NCBI RefSeq assembly: GCF_004151105.1
Contig: NZ_PHRF01000020.1
Location: 62,001 to 126,000, forward strand
Reading direction: 5' to 3'
DNA from: Streptomyces sp. L-9-10
GTDB taxonomy: Bacteria > Actinomycetota > Actinomycetes > Streptomycetales > Streptomycetaceae
Length of the DNA stretch: 64,000 bases
This document shows, in pieces, positions 16,620 through 26,175 of the stretch (position 1 is its first letter; each line of letters begins with the position of its first letter). Made by a program: the position numbers and the translations under genes. The notes below the pieces were generated by a model. It ran no database searches. It was not told the origin of the DNA and saw only the letters and a program-made list of their open reading frames with translations.

Positions 16620-18073
16620 CCGAAGTTGCCGCCGCTGGTCAGGCCCCCGAGGGTGCCCAGGTGGAAGCTGGTGGAGCCGGTGGCCGTGACGCCGGTGGGG
16701 CCGGTCGGGAACGTCCAGACCCGGCCCTTGTAGCCGTCCTCGCCGTTGCCGCCGACGTAGACCTCGGGGCTGCCGTCCTTGTCGGAGTCGAGCACGGCCG
16801 CCGCAGCACCGAAGTGGTCCTCGTTCTCGGACGTGCTCGGGACGCTCTTGGAGTTCTGGGTGAACGTCACGGCACCCGTGGTGGTGATGCCCGTGGCGCT
16901 GCCGCGCAGCACGGTGAACGCACCCGACTGCGAGGTGGTCGCCGGGTCGGAGGCGGTCTCGTAGGAGGCGCCGATGATCACGTCGTCGTAGCCGTCCTGG
17001 TCGGTGTCCCCCATGGCCACCGCCGACCCGAACTTGTCGCCCGCCTCTTCGGTCCCCGGAACGCCCGTGCTGGCCTGGCTGTAGGAGCGGGGCTTCAGGG
17101 TGTCGCTCAGACCGTTCGGGCCGCCGTAGGTCACATAGACCTTGTTCTGGTCCGAGTGGCCGCTGACCAGGTCCTGGTAGCCGTCCTTGTTCAGATCGCC
17201 GAAGGCCGCCGGATAGGAGGTCTCGTACTGGTGCAGCCCGCTGAACGTACCGCTCTTGACCAGCCCGGTGGCCGACCCCTTGAGCACCATGGCGCCCGGC
17301 TTGCCGTTCCCGAGCACGACACCCCCGCTCGCGACGACATCGTCGACGCCGTCACCCGTCAGGTCCCCCACGTAGACGGCGGAGGTCGACTGCTTGTCGA
17401 GCTTCCCGGTGTTGCGGAACCAGGCCCCGGCCGACACACCCGTGGTCCGGTTCATCGGACCGAGCCGGACGGAAAGGCCATAGGTCATGCCGTCGTGTCC
17501 GCGGGTGACGAAGTCGTCCACCCCGTCACCGTTGACGTCCCCCACGCCGACGGTGCCGCCGAGCAGCCTCGGATGCCCGGCGGAGGTCTTCTCGACCGGA
17601 ATGGTCGTGCCCGCGCCGGTGATGCCGTCCGCGCTCCCCCAGAGCACCATGAACCGCTCGGCCCAGTGGATCACCAGGTCGTCGTACCCGTCCCCGTCCA
17701 GATCCCCGAACGAACCGACTTCCCGCCACTTCCCGTCGTCCACCGGGTCCCCCGGGACCCCCGGCGTGGCCTGGCTGATGATGGAGGCGCTGCTGAGCTT
17801 CAGCCCCTCGGCCGACCCGTAGGCGACGGTGACCACTCCGGCCCGCTTGACGGCCCCCACCGTCGCGGTGTGCGCTCCGGTGGCGAAGTCCGGATACCCG
17901 TCGCCGTTGAAGTCGGCGTCCTTTCCCCCCGCGGCCTTCTGCCCCGCGGTCTTTCCCCCCACAGCCTTTTCCCCCACAGCCACCGGCGCGGCGCCGGCGA
18001 CCGGCGCCACAGCGGTGACACCAAGCACAGCGGCCGCGCAGACGGCAGCCATGGTGAGCGCTCTTTCGCGCAT
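16601..18073 (-). CDS. Secreted FG-GAP/VCBS repeat protein
   Basis: 490 residues with a signal peptide (MRERALTMAAVCAAAVLGVTAV, cut near GAAPVA). The rest is an FG-GAP beta-propeller with about seven calcium-binding D-x-D/N-x-D-G motifs: DFNGDGYPDFATG, DLDGDGYDDLVIH, DVNGDGVDDFVTR, DLTGDGVDDVVAS, DLNKDGYQDLVSG, DTDQDGYDDVIIG and DSDKDGSPEVYVG. A short KA/GG-rich linker follows the signal. It should be an extracellular integrin-alpha-like propeller, with adhesion or ligand binding inferred. Confidence 0.9.
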   Translation of the reverse strand: MRERALTMAAVCAAAVLGVTAVAPVAGAAPVAVGEKAVGGKTAGQKAAGGKDADFNGDGYPDFATGAHTATVGAVKRAGVVTVAYGSAEGLKLSSASIISQATPGVPGDPVDDGKWREVGSFGDLDGDGYDDLVIHWAERFMVLWGSADGITGAGTTIPVEKTSAGHPRLLGGTVGVGDVNGDGVDDFVTRGHDGMTYGLSVRLGPMNRTTGVSAGAWFRNTGKLDKQSTSAVYVGDLTGDGVDDVVASGGVVLGNGKPGAMVLKGSATGLVKSGTFSGLHQYETSYPAAFGDLNKDGYQDLVSGHSDQNKVYVTYGGPNGLSDTLKPRSYSQASTGVPGTEEAGDKFGSAVAMGDTDQDGYDDVIIGASYETASDPATTSQSGAFTVLRGSATGITTTGAVTFTQNSKSVPSTSENEDHFGAAAAVLDSDKDGSPEVYVGGNGEDGYKGRVWTFPTGPTGVTATGSTSFHLGTLGGLTSGGNFGYRIAG

Positions 18074-18202
18074 CAGAACCCCCCAGGTTCCTGCGGGCGG
18101 CCCGAACGGCCGCCCCAAAAGATCGAATACGCGTGTGATCCTACGGGCCGCCTCTGACAATGGCTCTGCCCTTTTTGCCGCCTACGCTCAAGGCGCCTGC
18201 GC

Positions 18203-18652
18203 TCACGGTCGGCCCGACGGCAGGACACCCTGTTCGCTCGAAACGACGCCCTGCTCGCTCGGCACGGATCCCTGCTCGCCCGGTACGGATCCGCGCTCGC
18301 CCGGTGCGGACCCGCGCTCGTCCGGTGCGGACCCCTGCTCGCCCGGCCGCACCTCGACCTCGGGTGTGGCCGCCGATGGTTCGGTGATGCCAGGGGTTCG
18401 GGCGGGCGGCACCGGAGCGGGCTCGCGCGGGCCGCCGGGCAGCAGCGCGGACAGGTATATGGCCACCACCGCGGCGGCCACACCGAGCCCGGCGAGGGCG
18501 ACCCCGCGCACCCGGCGCATGCTCCAAGCGCGGCCCTGCGGGGGTGCGTCGTGCCGCAGATCGCGGTGGGTGACGAGCGCGGCCCGTGCGGCCAGCGCGG
18601 CGCGCAGCCGGTCCTCGGTCGCCAGGCGGCGGTCCTCGGCATCCTGCTTCAT
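18203..18652 (-). CDS. Single-pass membrane protein coupled to sigma factor
   Basis: 149 residues. An N-terminal charged cytoplasmic part (about 1-45) precedes one membrane helix (VALAGLGVAAAVVAIYLSALL). The outer region is Pro-rich and ends in imperfect repeats of GERGSVPGEQGS type (about seven units of 7-8 residues). It overlaps the sigma-factor stop by 4 bases. Position and layout fit an anti-sigma-like partner. However, no zinc-binding anti-sigma motif (HxxxCxxC) is present, so this role is only inferred. Confidence 0.7.
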   Translation of the reverse strand: MKQDAEDRRLATEDRLRAALAARAALVTHRDLRHDAPPQGRAWSMRRVRGVALAGLGVAAAVVAIYLSALLPGGPREPAPVPPARTPGITEPSAATPEVEVRPGEQGSAPDERGSAPGERGSVPGEQGSVPSEQGVVSSEQGVLPSGRP

Positions 18653-19263
18653 CGGACCACCTCCAGCTTCTTCTCCAGCGCGTCCAGCGCACGGCTCGCG
18701 GTGGACTTCACGGTGCCGCGCGACAGACCGAGTGTCTTCGCGATCTGCGCCTCGGTCAGCTCCGACCAGTAGCGCAGCACCAGCACCTCGCGCTGCCGCC
18801 GGGTCAACTGGGCGAGTGCGTCGAGGACTTGACGGTGTTCCTCGGCGAGCAGCAGCCCCTCGTCCACGGGCGGCCCGTACCCCTCATGGGGCGGGGTGTG
18901 GCCACGCGCGGTGCGGCGTCTGCGCAGTACGGAACGGGCCGCGTTGACCACGGCGGTGTGCAGGTAGGCCGCCGGGTCCTGGAGCCCGTCGAGCGAGGTG
19001 CCGTGATGACGGCAGACCGCGGCGAAGGCGTCCTGGACGACGTCCTCGGCGGTGTGCAGATCGTCCACCAGGAACAGCGCGAGCCGCACCATGTCGAGTC
19101 GCCGCGCCCGGTACAGCTCGGCCAGAGTGGGCCGTGGCTCGTCGTGGTGCGGCGTACCGAGTGCCCGCAGGTGACGCCCCCGCGTCGGCATGTCCTCGGT
19201 CGGGGACATACGGGCGAGCAGGCGGGACCACCAGGGCGGCGGTGCGGGGATGGCGTACTGCAT
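18649..19263 (-). CDS. ECF RNA polymerase sigma factor (SigE-like)
   Basis: 204 residues. Region 2 is visible (about 50-115: LYRARRLDMVRLALFLVDDLHTAEDVVQDAF in key part), as is region 4 (about 145-200: LAQLTRRQREVLVLRYWSELTEAQIA...LGLSRGTVKS). These are hallmarks of ECF/SigE-family sigma-70 factors. The N-terminal 45 residues are an extra unstructured lead. It is the first gene of a two-gene unit with a membrane protein. A secreted repeat protein lies 75 bp upstream on the same strand and could be a target or part of the operon. The stimulus is unknown. Confidence 0.9.
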   Translation of the reverse strand: MQYAIPAPPPWWSRLLARMSPTEDMPTRGRHLRALGTPHHDEPRPTLAELYRARRLDMVRLALFLVDDLHTAEDVVQDAFAAVCRHHGTSLDGLQDPAAYLHTAVVNAARSVLRRRRTARGHTPPHEGYGPPVDEGLLLAEEHRQVLDALAQLTRRQREVLVLRYWSELTEAQIAKTLGLSRGTVKSTASRALDALEKKLEVVR

Positions 19264-19338
19264 GGACCTCGTTCCGTTGCGGGAGGGGCGGGCGGCCCGG
19301 GGGTGACCGACCCGCCCCGTGGTGCTGCCCCGCGGCGC

Positions 19339-19713
19339 TTAGTTCACCGAGGCGGGCCGGCCCTCGGAGACGACCTTCGGCGCCTTGCCCTCAGCGGCGG
19401 GCACGCTCTCGGCGGCAGCCTCCGGCGCCACGCCCTCGGCGACGGCCTTGGGCGCCACGGACTTCGGCGCCTTGGCCTCAGCACCCGGCTTGCCCTCGGC
19501 GACCACCTCCGGCGCGACGGACTTCGGCGCCTTGGCCTCACCGGCCGGCGTGCCGTCGTCGACGACGTCCGGCGCGACCGGAGACGGCTTCTTCTCGCCG
19601 GAGTCGGCGACGGCCTGCGTGGCGAACCCGGCACCCAGCAGCAGCGCGGCACCGATGGCGGCGCCCATGCCCCGGCGAAGGGAACGGCGGTTCGGCTTGG
19701 CCTGCGAAGACAT
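19339..19713 (-). CDS. Secreted Lys/Ala/Pro/Val-rich repeat protein
   Basis: 124 residues with a signal peptide (RRSLRRGMGAAIGAALLLGAG, cut near AVADSG). The mature part is a low-complexity array of units like KAPKSVAPEVVAEG (about five imperfect copies, period 12-20). No folded domain and no cysteine. It lies upstream of the ECF sigma gene on the same strand. It could be an extracellular, cell-wall-associated disordered protein; the function is unknown. Confidence 0.65.
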   Translation of the reverse strand: MSSQAKPNRRSLRRGMGAAIGAALLLGAGFATQAVADSGEKKPSPVAPDVVDDGTPAGEAKAPKSVAPEVVAEGKPGAEAKAPKSVAPKAVAEGVAPEAAAESVPAAEGKAPKVVSEGRPASVN

Positions 19714-20061
19714 GAGTTTCTCCCGAACTGTACGACTACACGGTCTGGAACATCAGCTGAAGGGCGCCTTCAACCCACCAGACGTGCGACACCCCCCGGG
19801 GTTGCGTCCGCCTCCGAAAAACTTCCTCACGGCCCGGGGCTCAAGCCTCAGGGTCCGAGCCCTCTTTCCAAGGAATGGAAGGCGGGTCTCTCCCCACCCA
19901 CCCTCCCTGCCTGGGGGGTTGACTTTTCGTGACCGACTTGCCACGCAGGGTCGCGACGCTTTAGCGTGCCGCACAGAGCACAAAACGGGCCCCCGCCGAT
20001 GCTTGCGACATCTGGCGAGGGCCTAACCAACAAGATCGACGCCTACACGAAAGGCGATCTC
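19714..20061. other. Divergent promoter region with leader hairpin
   Basis: The region separates the leftward repeat protein from the rightward HTH gene. TTGACT at 19919-19924 could be a -35 box. A strong stem at 19988-20023 pairs GGCCCCCGCC with GGCGAGGGCC (one mismatch) and continues inward with GATG/CATC. This leaves a 7-base loop, about 40 bases before the ATG at 20062. It looks like a structured 5' leader of the HTH gene. Confidence 0.5.
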
Positions 20062-20961
20062 ATGGCTGAGAGCCAGCTTAGTGCCGCCGCGCCCGAGACG
20101 CACGCGGCCTCGCCCGCTTCACCCTCTTCTCCCCCGATGGCGTCCCCCGGGTACGGCAAGCGTTCGACACCCGGTCAACAGGCCCGCAGCGCCGACGCCT
20201 TCGCGCACCTGCCACCGCGCGAGGCCGCCGTCGCCGCGTTCGTCGACCGGCTGCCCGAGGGCACGGACATCTCGGTGAAGGCCCTCGCCAAGGTGCTCCC
20301 GTACGGGCAGTGCGCCCTGCGTACCGCGCTCCGCCGCCTCCAGGTGGCCGGGCATCTGCGGCGCGGCAAGGAACACCTCTCCGGGCCGGACGGCATGCGC
20401 TGGGTGACGCGTACGTGGTTCTCCCGTACCGCGCGGGACAACGACTGGTGGGCGGCGTTCGTCTCCGGCGACCTGGCCACCGCGGACGCGCGGGCCAACA
20501 CCTCGGACCCGCCGACCCGTTCGCGCGCCTTCATCCTGCTCGCCGCGCTCGGCCGCAGCGCGCCGGTGATGTCGCTGTCGGCGGCCGACTGCGCGGCCCT
20601 GGAGCCGCTGACCACGCCATGGTTCGAACGGGGCGCCACCGAGAGGGACATCCTGCACGCCCTCACCGCCGGACTTCCCGCCGTCGTCCACCACCCGGCG
20701 GCGCTCGCCCGCGTACGGCTGACGTCCAAGCTCCCACCGGAGCGGATCCGCGCGCCACGCCCGCCGCTGCGGGTCCTGGAGTGTGCGAAGTGCGGCGCCC
20801 CCGGCCGTCCCGAGGCACTCACGGACGGCGAGTGCGGCCCGTGCCGGGGCGAGCCCGCCCCCGTACGCCCTCCCGGCCCGCTCCCACCCACCAAGGTCCA
20901 TGCCCTGGCGGCCCAGGCCCGCGCGGCGGCGACCCGTCCACCCGAGAGGATCCCGACATGA
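20062..20961 (+). CDS. HTH (MarR-like) regulator with zinc ribbon
   Basis: 299 residues. The N-terminal 45 residues are Ser/Pro/Ala-rich. A winged HTH follows at about 50-120 (PPREAAVAAFVDRLPEGTDISVKALAKVLPYG in part, then ALRRLQVAGHLRRGKE). The C-terminal part has CAKCGAPGRPEALTDGECGPC, a four-cysteine zinc-ribbon pattern at about 246-266. This architecture is common in streptomycete genomes and is usually annotated MarR-like; its targets are unknown. The leader contains a strong hairpin. The stop overlaps an in-frame ATG of the Uma2 frame (ATGA), but the Uma2 gene more likely starts further on. Confidence 0.8.
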   Translation: MAESQLSAAAPETHAASPASPSSPPMASPGYGKRSTPGQQARSADAFAHLPPREAAVAAFVDRLPEGTDISVKALAKVLPYGQCALRTALRRLQVAGHLRRGKEHLSGPDGMRWVTRTWFSRTARDNDWWAAFVSGDLATADARANTSDPPTRSRAFILLAALGRSAPVMSLSAADCAALEPLTTPWFERGATERDILHALTAGLPAVVHHPAALARVRLTSKLPPERIRAPRPPLRVLECAKCGAPGRPEALTDGECGPCRGEPAPVRPPGPLPPTKVHALAAQARAAATRPPERIPT

Positions 20962-21020
20962 CCGTCCAGTCGATGCGCCGCCATAAATCCGGGGCACCAT
21001 GGAGGGGAGGAGGCGACACC

Positions 21021-21599
21021 ATGACCCCCAGCACCGCTGATCACGCCCAGATGTCCGTCGAGGAATTTGAGCAGATCGCCCACGCGGCCCCCGAGACCGT
21101 GACGCTCGAATTCATCAAAGGAAAGCTGGAGGTCAAGCCCGTGCCGGACGGCGACCACGGAGAAATCATCATGTGGCTGCTGCGCCAGTGCATGCAGCAG
21201 CGCCCTGAACTGGGGCTGTACCCGGAGCAGGGCCTGAAGGTAGAGACCTACCGCAATGGCCGCGCCCGCCCGGACGGAGCCCTCGCACCAGTGGGTCACT
21301 TCGCGGGTCAGGGCGAGTGGGGTGACACCAACGGCGTGCTCATGACGGTCGAGGTGACCTCCCACGATCACGACACCGATCGCCGCGATCGCAAGGAAAA
21401 GCGCGATGGCTACGCCGCCGCCGGAGTCCCCGTCTATCTCCTCGTCGACAGGGACGCGGGGCTGTTGGTGATCTACACCGATCCGCAGAACGGGCGGTAC
21501 CAGCTCCGTACCTCACGCCCGTACGGCGCGACGGTCAAGATCCCGGCCCCCGTCGGCATCGTTCTGGAAACCGAAGCGCTCAAGGACTTCAGTCGCTGA
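21021..21599 (+). CDS. Uma2 family endonuclease-like protein
   Basis: 192 residues from the ATG at 21021, preceded by the strong ribosome-binding run GGAGGGGAGGAGG. The Uma2 (DUF820) PD-(D/E)xK nuclease-like fold shows MSVEEFEQIAHAAPE, RNGRARPDGALAP (Asp) and VEVTSHDHDTDRRDRKEKRDGYAAAG (Glu and Lys; key part). It ends VPVYLLVDRD. Family members are very numerous in streptomycetes and their substrates are unknown. A bidirectional hairpin separates it from groEL. Confidence 0.88.
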   Translation: MTPSTADHAQMSVEEFEQIAHAAPETVTLEFIKGKLEVKPVPDGDHGEIIMWLLRQCMQQRPELGLYPEQGLKVETYRNGRARPDGALAPVGHFAGQGEWGDTNGVLMTVEVTSHDHDTDRRDRKEKRDGYAAAGVPVYLLVDRDAGLLVIYTDPQNGRYQLRTSRPYGATVKIPAPVGIVLETEALKDFSR

Positions 21600-21604
21600 A
21601 ACGC

Positions 21605-21642
21605 CCGAGGGCGGCACCCCCGCGAAGGGGTACCGCCCTCGG
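21605..21642. terminator. Bidirectional terminator between Uma2 and groEL
   Basis: A 10-bp perfect stem CCGAGGGCGG/CCGCCCTCGG encloses a second CCCC/GGGG stem. It lies between two convergent genes and can end both transcripts. Confidence 0.7.
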
Positions 21643-21679
21643 TCACTTCAGACCATGGACCAGGTCCGAGCCGTCAGGC

Positions 21680-23413
<1,734 letters not shown>

Positions 23414-23433
23414 TCACCGACCCGGTCCTTAAG

Positions 23434-23460
23434 TTGTCACTCTCACTTGCAGAGTGCTAA
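23434..23460 (-). promoter_or_regulatory. CIRCE element 1 (HrcA site)
   Basis: TTGTCACTC - 9 bases - GAGTGCTAA. The right arm is perfect and the left arm matches 7 of 9 positions of the CIRCE consensus TTAGCACTC-N9-GAGTGCTAA. It lies about 130 bp before groEL. Confidence 0.8.
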
Positions 23461-23469
23461 CGCCAATGA

Positions 23470-23496
23470 TTAGCACTCGACCCCCGAGAGTGCAAG
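23470..23496 (-). promoter_or_regulatory. CIRCE element 2 (HrcA site)
   Basis: TTAGCACTC - 9 bases - GAGTGCAAG. Here the left arm is perfect and the right arm differs at two positions. With element 1 it forms a tandem pair 9 bp apart. Confidence 0.8.
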
Positions 23497-23601
23497 CTCC
23501 CATGGTCCCCGCCGCCCGGCGCCCGCGCCGCTCCAGGACGCGGGAACGCCGCTCCAGGACACGGGAAGCCGCCCCGGAGGAACAGGGGGCACCGGGAACG
23601 C

Positions 23602-23643
23602 CCGAAGGGTCCGCATCCCCTGTTCGGGATGCGGACCCTTCGG
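23602..23643 (-). terminator. Strong hairpin after cold shock gene
   Basis: An 18-bp perfect stem (23602-23619 with 23626-23643, arm CCGAAGGGTCCGCATCCC) with a 6-base loop lies between the cspA-type stop and the groEL promoter. It ends the csp transcript and shields groEL. Confidence 0.75.
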
Positions 23644-23689
23644 CGTGAGTACGTGTACGTCAGTGCGTCGGTGGCCGATCGCGCCGGGA

Positions 23690-23893
23690 TCAGACGGCGA
23701 GCTTGACCATGTCCGCCTGCGGACCCTTCTGGCCCTGCGAGATCTCGAACTCCACTCGCTGACCTTCTTCAAGGGTGCGGTAACCGTCCATCTGGATCGC
23801 GCTGTAGTGGACGAATACATCCGCACCACCGTCTACCGCGATGAAGCCGTAGCCCTTCTCCGCGTTGAACCACTTGACGGTGCCCTGAGCCAT
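23690..23893 (-). CDS. Cold shock protein, CspA family
   Basis: 67 residues, exact CspA length. The RNA-binding motifs [12 protein letters not shown] (RNP1) and DVFVHYSAI (RNP2) are intact. It binds single-stranded RNA/DNA and acts as an RNA chaperone. The ATG is preceded by AGGGGAG. A long upstream region without genes suggests the long 5' leader usual for csp mRNAs. Confidence 0.95.
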   Translation of the reverse strand: MAQGTVKWFNAEKGYGFIAVDGGADVFVHYSAIQMDGYRTLEEGQRVEFEISQGQKGPQADMVKLAV

Positions 23894-24195
23894 GCCTAAC
23901 TCCCCTATTACTGGCCCTTGCACGGGGCCACACTTCGCGCCGGAACGCGTCGACCGCGGCTGAATGTATCTGCCCAACTGCCCTCTGCAACAGGTCAATC
24001 GGACGAGAATTCTGGGCATGGCCGAACACACATAGAGATGAATTCCCAGCGTTCCAGGGCAAGTCGGGCCGGGCAAAGCGCACCTACGGCGCATACGGCA
24101 CTCCGACATCGGCCTCATGTTGTCGCGTTCTCGCATGCCTTCGGCAGGGGCGACAGCGGGGCGTTCCCACACTGTACCCCGCTCAACCATGTAGA
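23894..24195 (-). other. Probable 5' leader/promoter of the csp gene
   Basis: About 300 bases with no convincing ORF and a lower G+C content than the surroundings, in particular at 23960-24050. That fits a promoter plus long untranslated csp leader. I could not identify a specific conserved structure. Confidence 0.4.
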
Positions 24196-24230
24196 ACGGC
24201 CCCCTCCGCTTCTCTCACGGAGGGGGCCGT
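24196..24230 (-). terminator. Terminator after MoaD-like gene
   Basis: A perfect 13-bp stem (ACGGCCCCCTCCG / CGGAGGGGGCCGT) with a 9-base loop sits 57 bp after the stop of the sulfur-carrier gene. Confidence 0.75.
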
Positions 24231-24287
24231 ACCAGTCACAGAGCGGAGGAAATCCGGGGAATCCGGAAACCCGCGGAATCCGGGCGG

Positions 24288-24563
24288 TCAGCCTCCGGCG
24301 ACCGCGGGGATGATCGAGACGCCGGCGCCCGCCGGGGTGGCGGTCTCCAGGCCCTGCTCGAAGCGGACGTCGTCGTCGTTCACGTACACGTTCACGAAGC
24401 GGCGCAGCTTGCCCTGGTCGTCCAGGACGCGGCCGGCGATGCCCGGGTGGTTGGCCTCCAGGGACTGGATGACCTCGGAGAGGGTGGCCCCCTCGGCGGC
24501 GACCTCGGCCTTGCCGCCGGTGTACGTACGGAGAATGGTGGGGATGCGGACGTTGACGCTCAT
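24288..24563 (-). CDS. MoaD/ThiS-family sulfur carrier protein
   Basis: 91 residues with a beta-grasp ubiquitin-like fold (VRIPTILRTYTGGKAEVAAEG, LRRFVNVYVNDDDVRF). It ends in the di-glycine VAGG, which can be thiocarboxylated to carry sulfide. It stands 52 bp after the ThrC-like gene and behind the same SAM-I riboswitch. A sulfur-donor role in homocysteine formation (MetO-type) is therefore more likely than molybdopterin or thiazole synthesis. CysO of the mycobacterial cysteine route is a related alternative. Confidence 0.88.
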   Translation of the reverse strand: MSVNVRIPTILRTYTGGKAEVAAEGATLSEVIQSLEANHPGIAGRVLDDQGKLRRFVNVYVNDDDVRFEQGLETATPAGAGVSIIPAVAGG

Positions 24564-24615
24564 GGTGGTGTTCTGCCTTCCGTCTTCCGAAACGTCGGAA
24601 ACGTCGTGATGGTCG

Positions 24616-25917
24616 TCAGCTGCCGGCCAGGCCGGCGTCGCGGAACGCGTCCAGGCTCGGGCGGATGGTCGCCGTCGGGCCGGTCGTCGGGGCGACGGCG
24701 TCGAGCGTCTTGAGGCCGTCGCCGGTGTTCAGGACGACGGTGGTGAGCGCCGGGTCGAGGACACCGGCCTCGATCAGCTTCTTCGTCACGCCGACGGTCA
24801 CACCCCCGGCCGTCTCCGCGAAGATGCCCTCGGTGCGCGCCAGCAGCTTGATCGCGTCGACGATCTGCTCGTCGGTGACGTCCTCGACGGCGCCGCCGGT
24901 GCGGCGGGCGATGTCCAGGACGTAGGGGCCGTCGGCCGGGTTGCCGATCGCCAGGGACTTGGCGATGGTGTCCGGCTTCTGCGGCCGTACGACGTCGTGT
25001 CCGGCCTTGAAGGCGGTGGACACCGGCGAGCAGCCCTCGGCCTGGGCGCCGAAGATCTTGTACGGCTTGCCCTCGACCAGGCCGAGCTTGATCAGCTCCT
25101 GGAGACCCTTGTCGATCTTCGTGAGCTGCGAGCCCGAGGCGATCGGGACGACGATCTGGTCGGGCAGCCGCCAGCCGAGCTGCTCGCAGATCTCGTACGC
25201 CAGCGTCTTGGAGCCCTCGCCGTAGTACGGGCGCAGGTTGACGTTGACGAAGCCCCAGCCCTCGCCGAGCGGGTCGCCGATCAGCTCGGAACAGAAGCGG
25301 TTGACGTCGTCGTAGTTGCCCTCGATACCGACGAGTTCACCGCCGTACACCGCCGCCATGACGACCTTGCCCTGCTCCAGGTCGTGCGGGATGAAGACGC
25401 AGGAGCGGAAGCCGGCGCGGGCGGCGGCGGCGCCGACGGCGCCGGCCAGATTGCCCGTGGAGGAGCAGGAGAGCGTGGTGAATCCGAAGGCGCGGGCGGC
25501 CTCGACGGCGATGGCGACGACACGGTCCTTGAAGGAGTGCGTCGGGTTGCCGGAGTCGTCCTTGATGTGGAGGGAGCCGGTGACGCCCAGTTCACGGGCG
25601 AGGTTGTCGGCTTTGACGAGCTTGGTGAAGCCGGGGTTGATGTTGGGCTTCGTGGCCACGTCGGCGGGGACGGGCAGCAGCGGCGCGTAGCGCCAGATGT
25701 TGTCCGGGCCCTCGGCGATGCGCTTCTTCAGCTCTTCGGGGGTGCCGCTCGGCAGGTCGTACGCGACTTCGAGCGGCCCGAAACAGCTGGCACAGGCGAA
25801 GATCGGGCCGAGGTCGAAGCGCTCTCCGCATTCGCGGCACGAGAGTGCGGCGGCGGGTCCGAGATCAACGGCGCCGGTGTCGGAGCCGGTGTTCTGTTCG
25901 GCGGTCTGCACAGCCAT
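24616..25917 (-). CDS. thrC: Threonine-synthase-family PLP enzyme, probable methionine route
   Basis: 433 residues from the ATG at 25917. The N-terminal part has a four-cysteine set (LSCRECGERFDLGPIFACASC). The PLP lysine is in NPTHSFKDRVV and the phosphate loop in SSTGNLAGAVGAAAARAG. By family, ThrC converts O-phosphohomoserine to threonine. Its SAM-I riboswitch and adjacent sulfur carrier instead suggest that it makes homocysteine from O-phosphohomoserine and carrier-bound sulfide. I recall a report of such a MetM/MetO route in Streptomyces. Databases would call it thrC. The ribosome-binding region (GAGGAGAAAGG) overlaps the riboswitch 3' end. Test: is a second thrC present next to hom and thrB? 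Confidence 0.88.
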   Translation of the reverse strand: MAVQTAEQNTGSDTGAVDLGPAAALSCRECGERFDLGPIFACASCFGPLEVAYDLPSGTPEELKKRIAEGPDNIWRYAPLLPVPADVATKPNINPGFTKLVKADNLARELGVTGSLHIKDDSGNPTHSFKDRVVAIAVEAARAFGFTTLSCSSTGNLAGAVGAAAARAGFRSCVFIPHDLEQGKVVMAAVYGGELVGIEGNYDDVNRFCSELIGDPLGEGWGFVNVNLRPYYGEGSKTLAYEICEQLGWRLPDQIVVPIASGSQLTKIDKGLQELIKLGLVEGKPYKIFGAQAEGCSPVSTAFKAGHDVVRPQKPDTIAKSLAIGNPADGPYVLDIARRTGGAVEDVTDEQIVDAIKLLARTEGIFAETAGGVTVGVTKKLIEAGVLDPALTTVVLNTGDGLKTLDAVAPTTGPTATIRPSLDAFRDAGLAGS

Positions 25918-25936
25918 GGAGGCGAGGCCCTTTCTC

Positions 25937-26062
25937 CTCATCTTCCTCGCGACGTACTTCGCCACGAGACGGAATTGGCACCTTCCCCACCGTGACCTCG
26001 AATGGTCGGCGGGAGGGTTGCCGGGACTTCAACGGGCCGTTCCCTCAGTCCCTCTGGATGAG
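25937..26062 (-). promoter_or_regulatory. SAM-I (S-box) riboswitch
   Basis: Read on the minus strand, the 126 nt start CTCATCCAGAGGGACTGAGG and contain the S-box landmarks GAGGGA, CGGCCCGTTGAAG, CCGGCAACC and GGAAGGTGCCAATTCC. A fourth stem follows (CTCG...CGAG with GCGA/TCGC), then closing GATGAG pairs with CTCATC to form P1. The P1 3' arm runs directly into GAGGAGAAAGG, the ribosome binding site. SAM binding would therefore hide the site and stop translation of the ThrC-like enzyme and sulfur carrier. Confidence 0.9.
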
Positions 26063-26069
26063 CGCTATG

Positions 26070-26098
26070 GCACCGGACCCGGGGTCCGGTGCGTTTTT
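26070..26098 (+). terminator. Canonical intrinsic terminator facing right
   Basis: GCACCGGACC-CGG-GGTCCGGTGC is a 10-bp perfect stem with a 3-base loop, followed by GTTTTT on the plus strand. No plus-strand gene precedes it for more than 4 kb. It could end antisense transcripts running through the thrC-like leader, or protect the gpgS promoter. Confidence 0.7.
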
Positions 26099-26175
26099 CC
26101 ACGTAACGACCCCCGGCATGCGTGGGTCATTCGTGTTGTTCAAGACTGTAACCGAAGGAACGGACGGTTGAGATA

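Noticed and set aside
23452..23478. Single reversed CIRCE (GAGTGCTAA-N9-TTAGCACTC)
   Set aside because: The order of arms is inverted relative to CIRCE. It is explained by two adjacent correct CIRCE sites.
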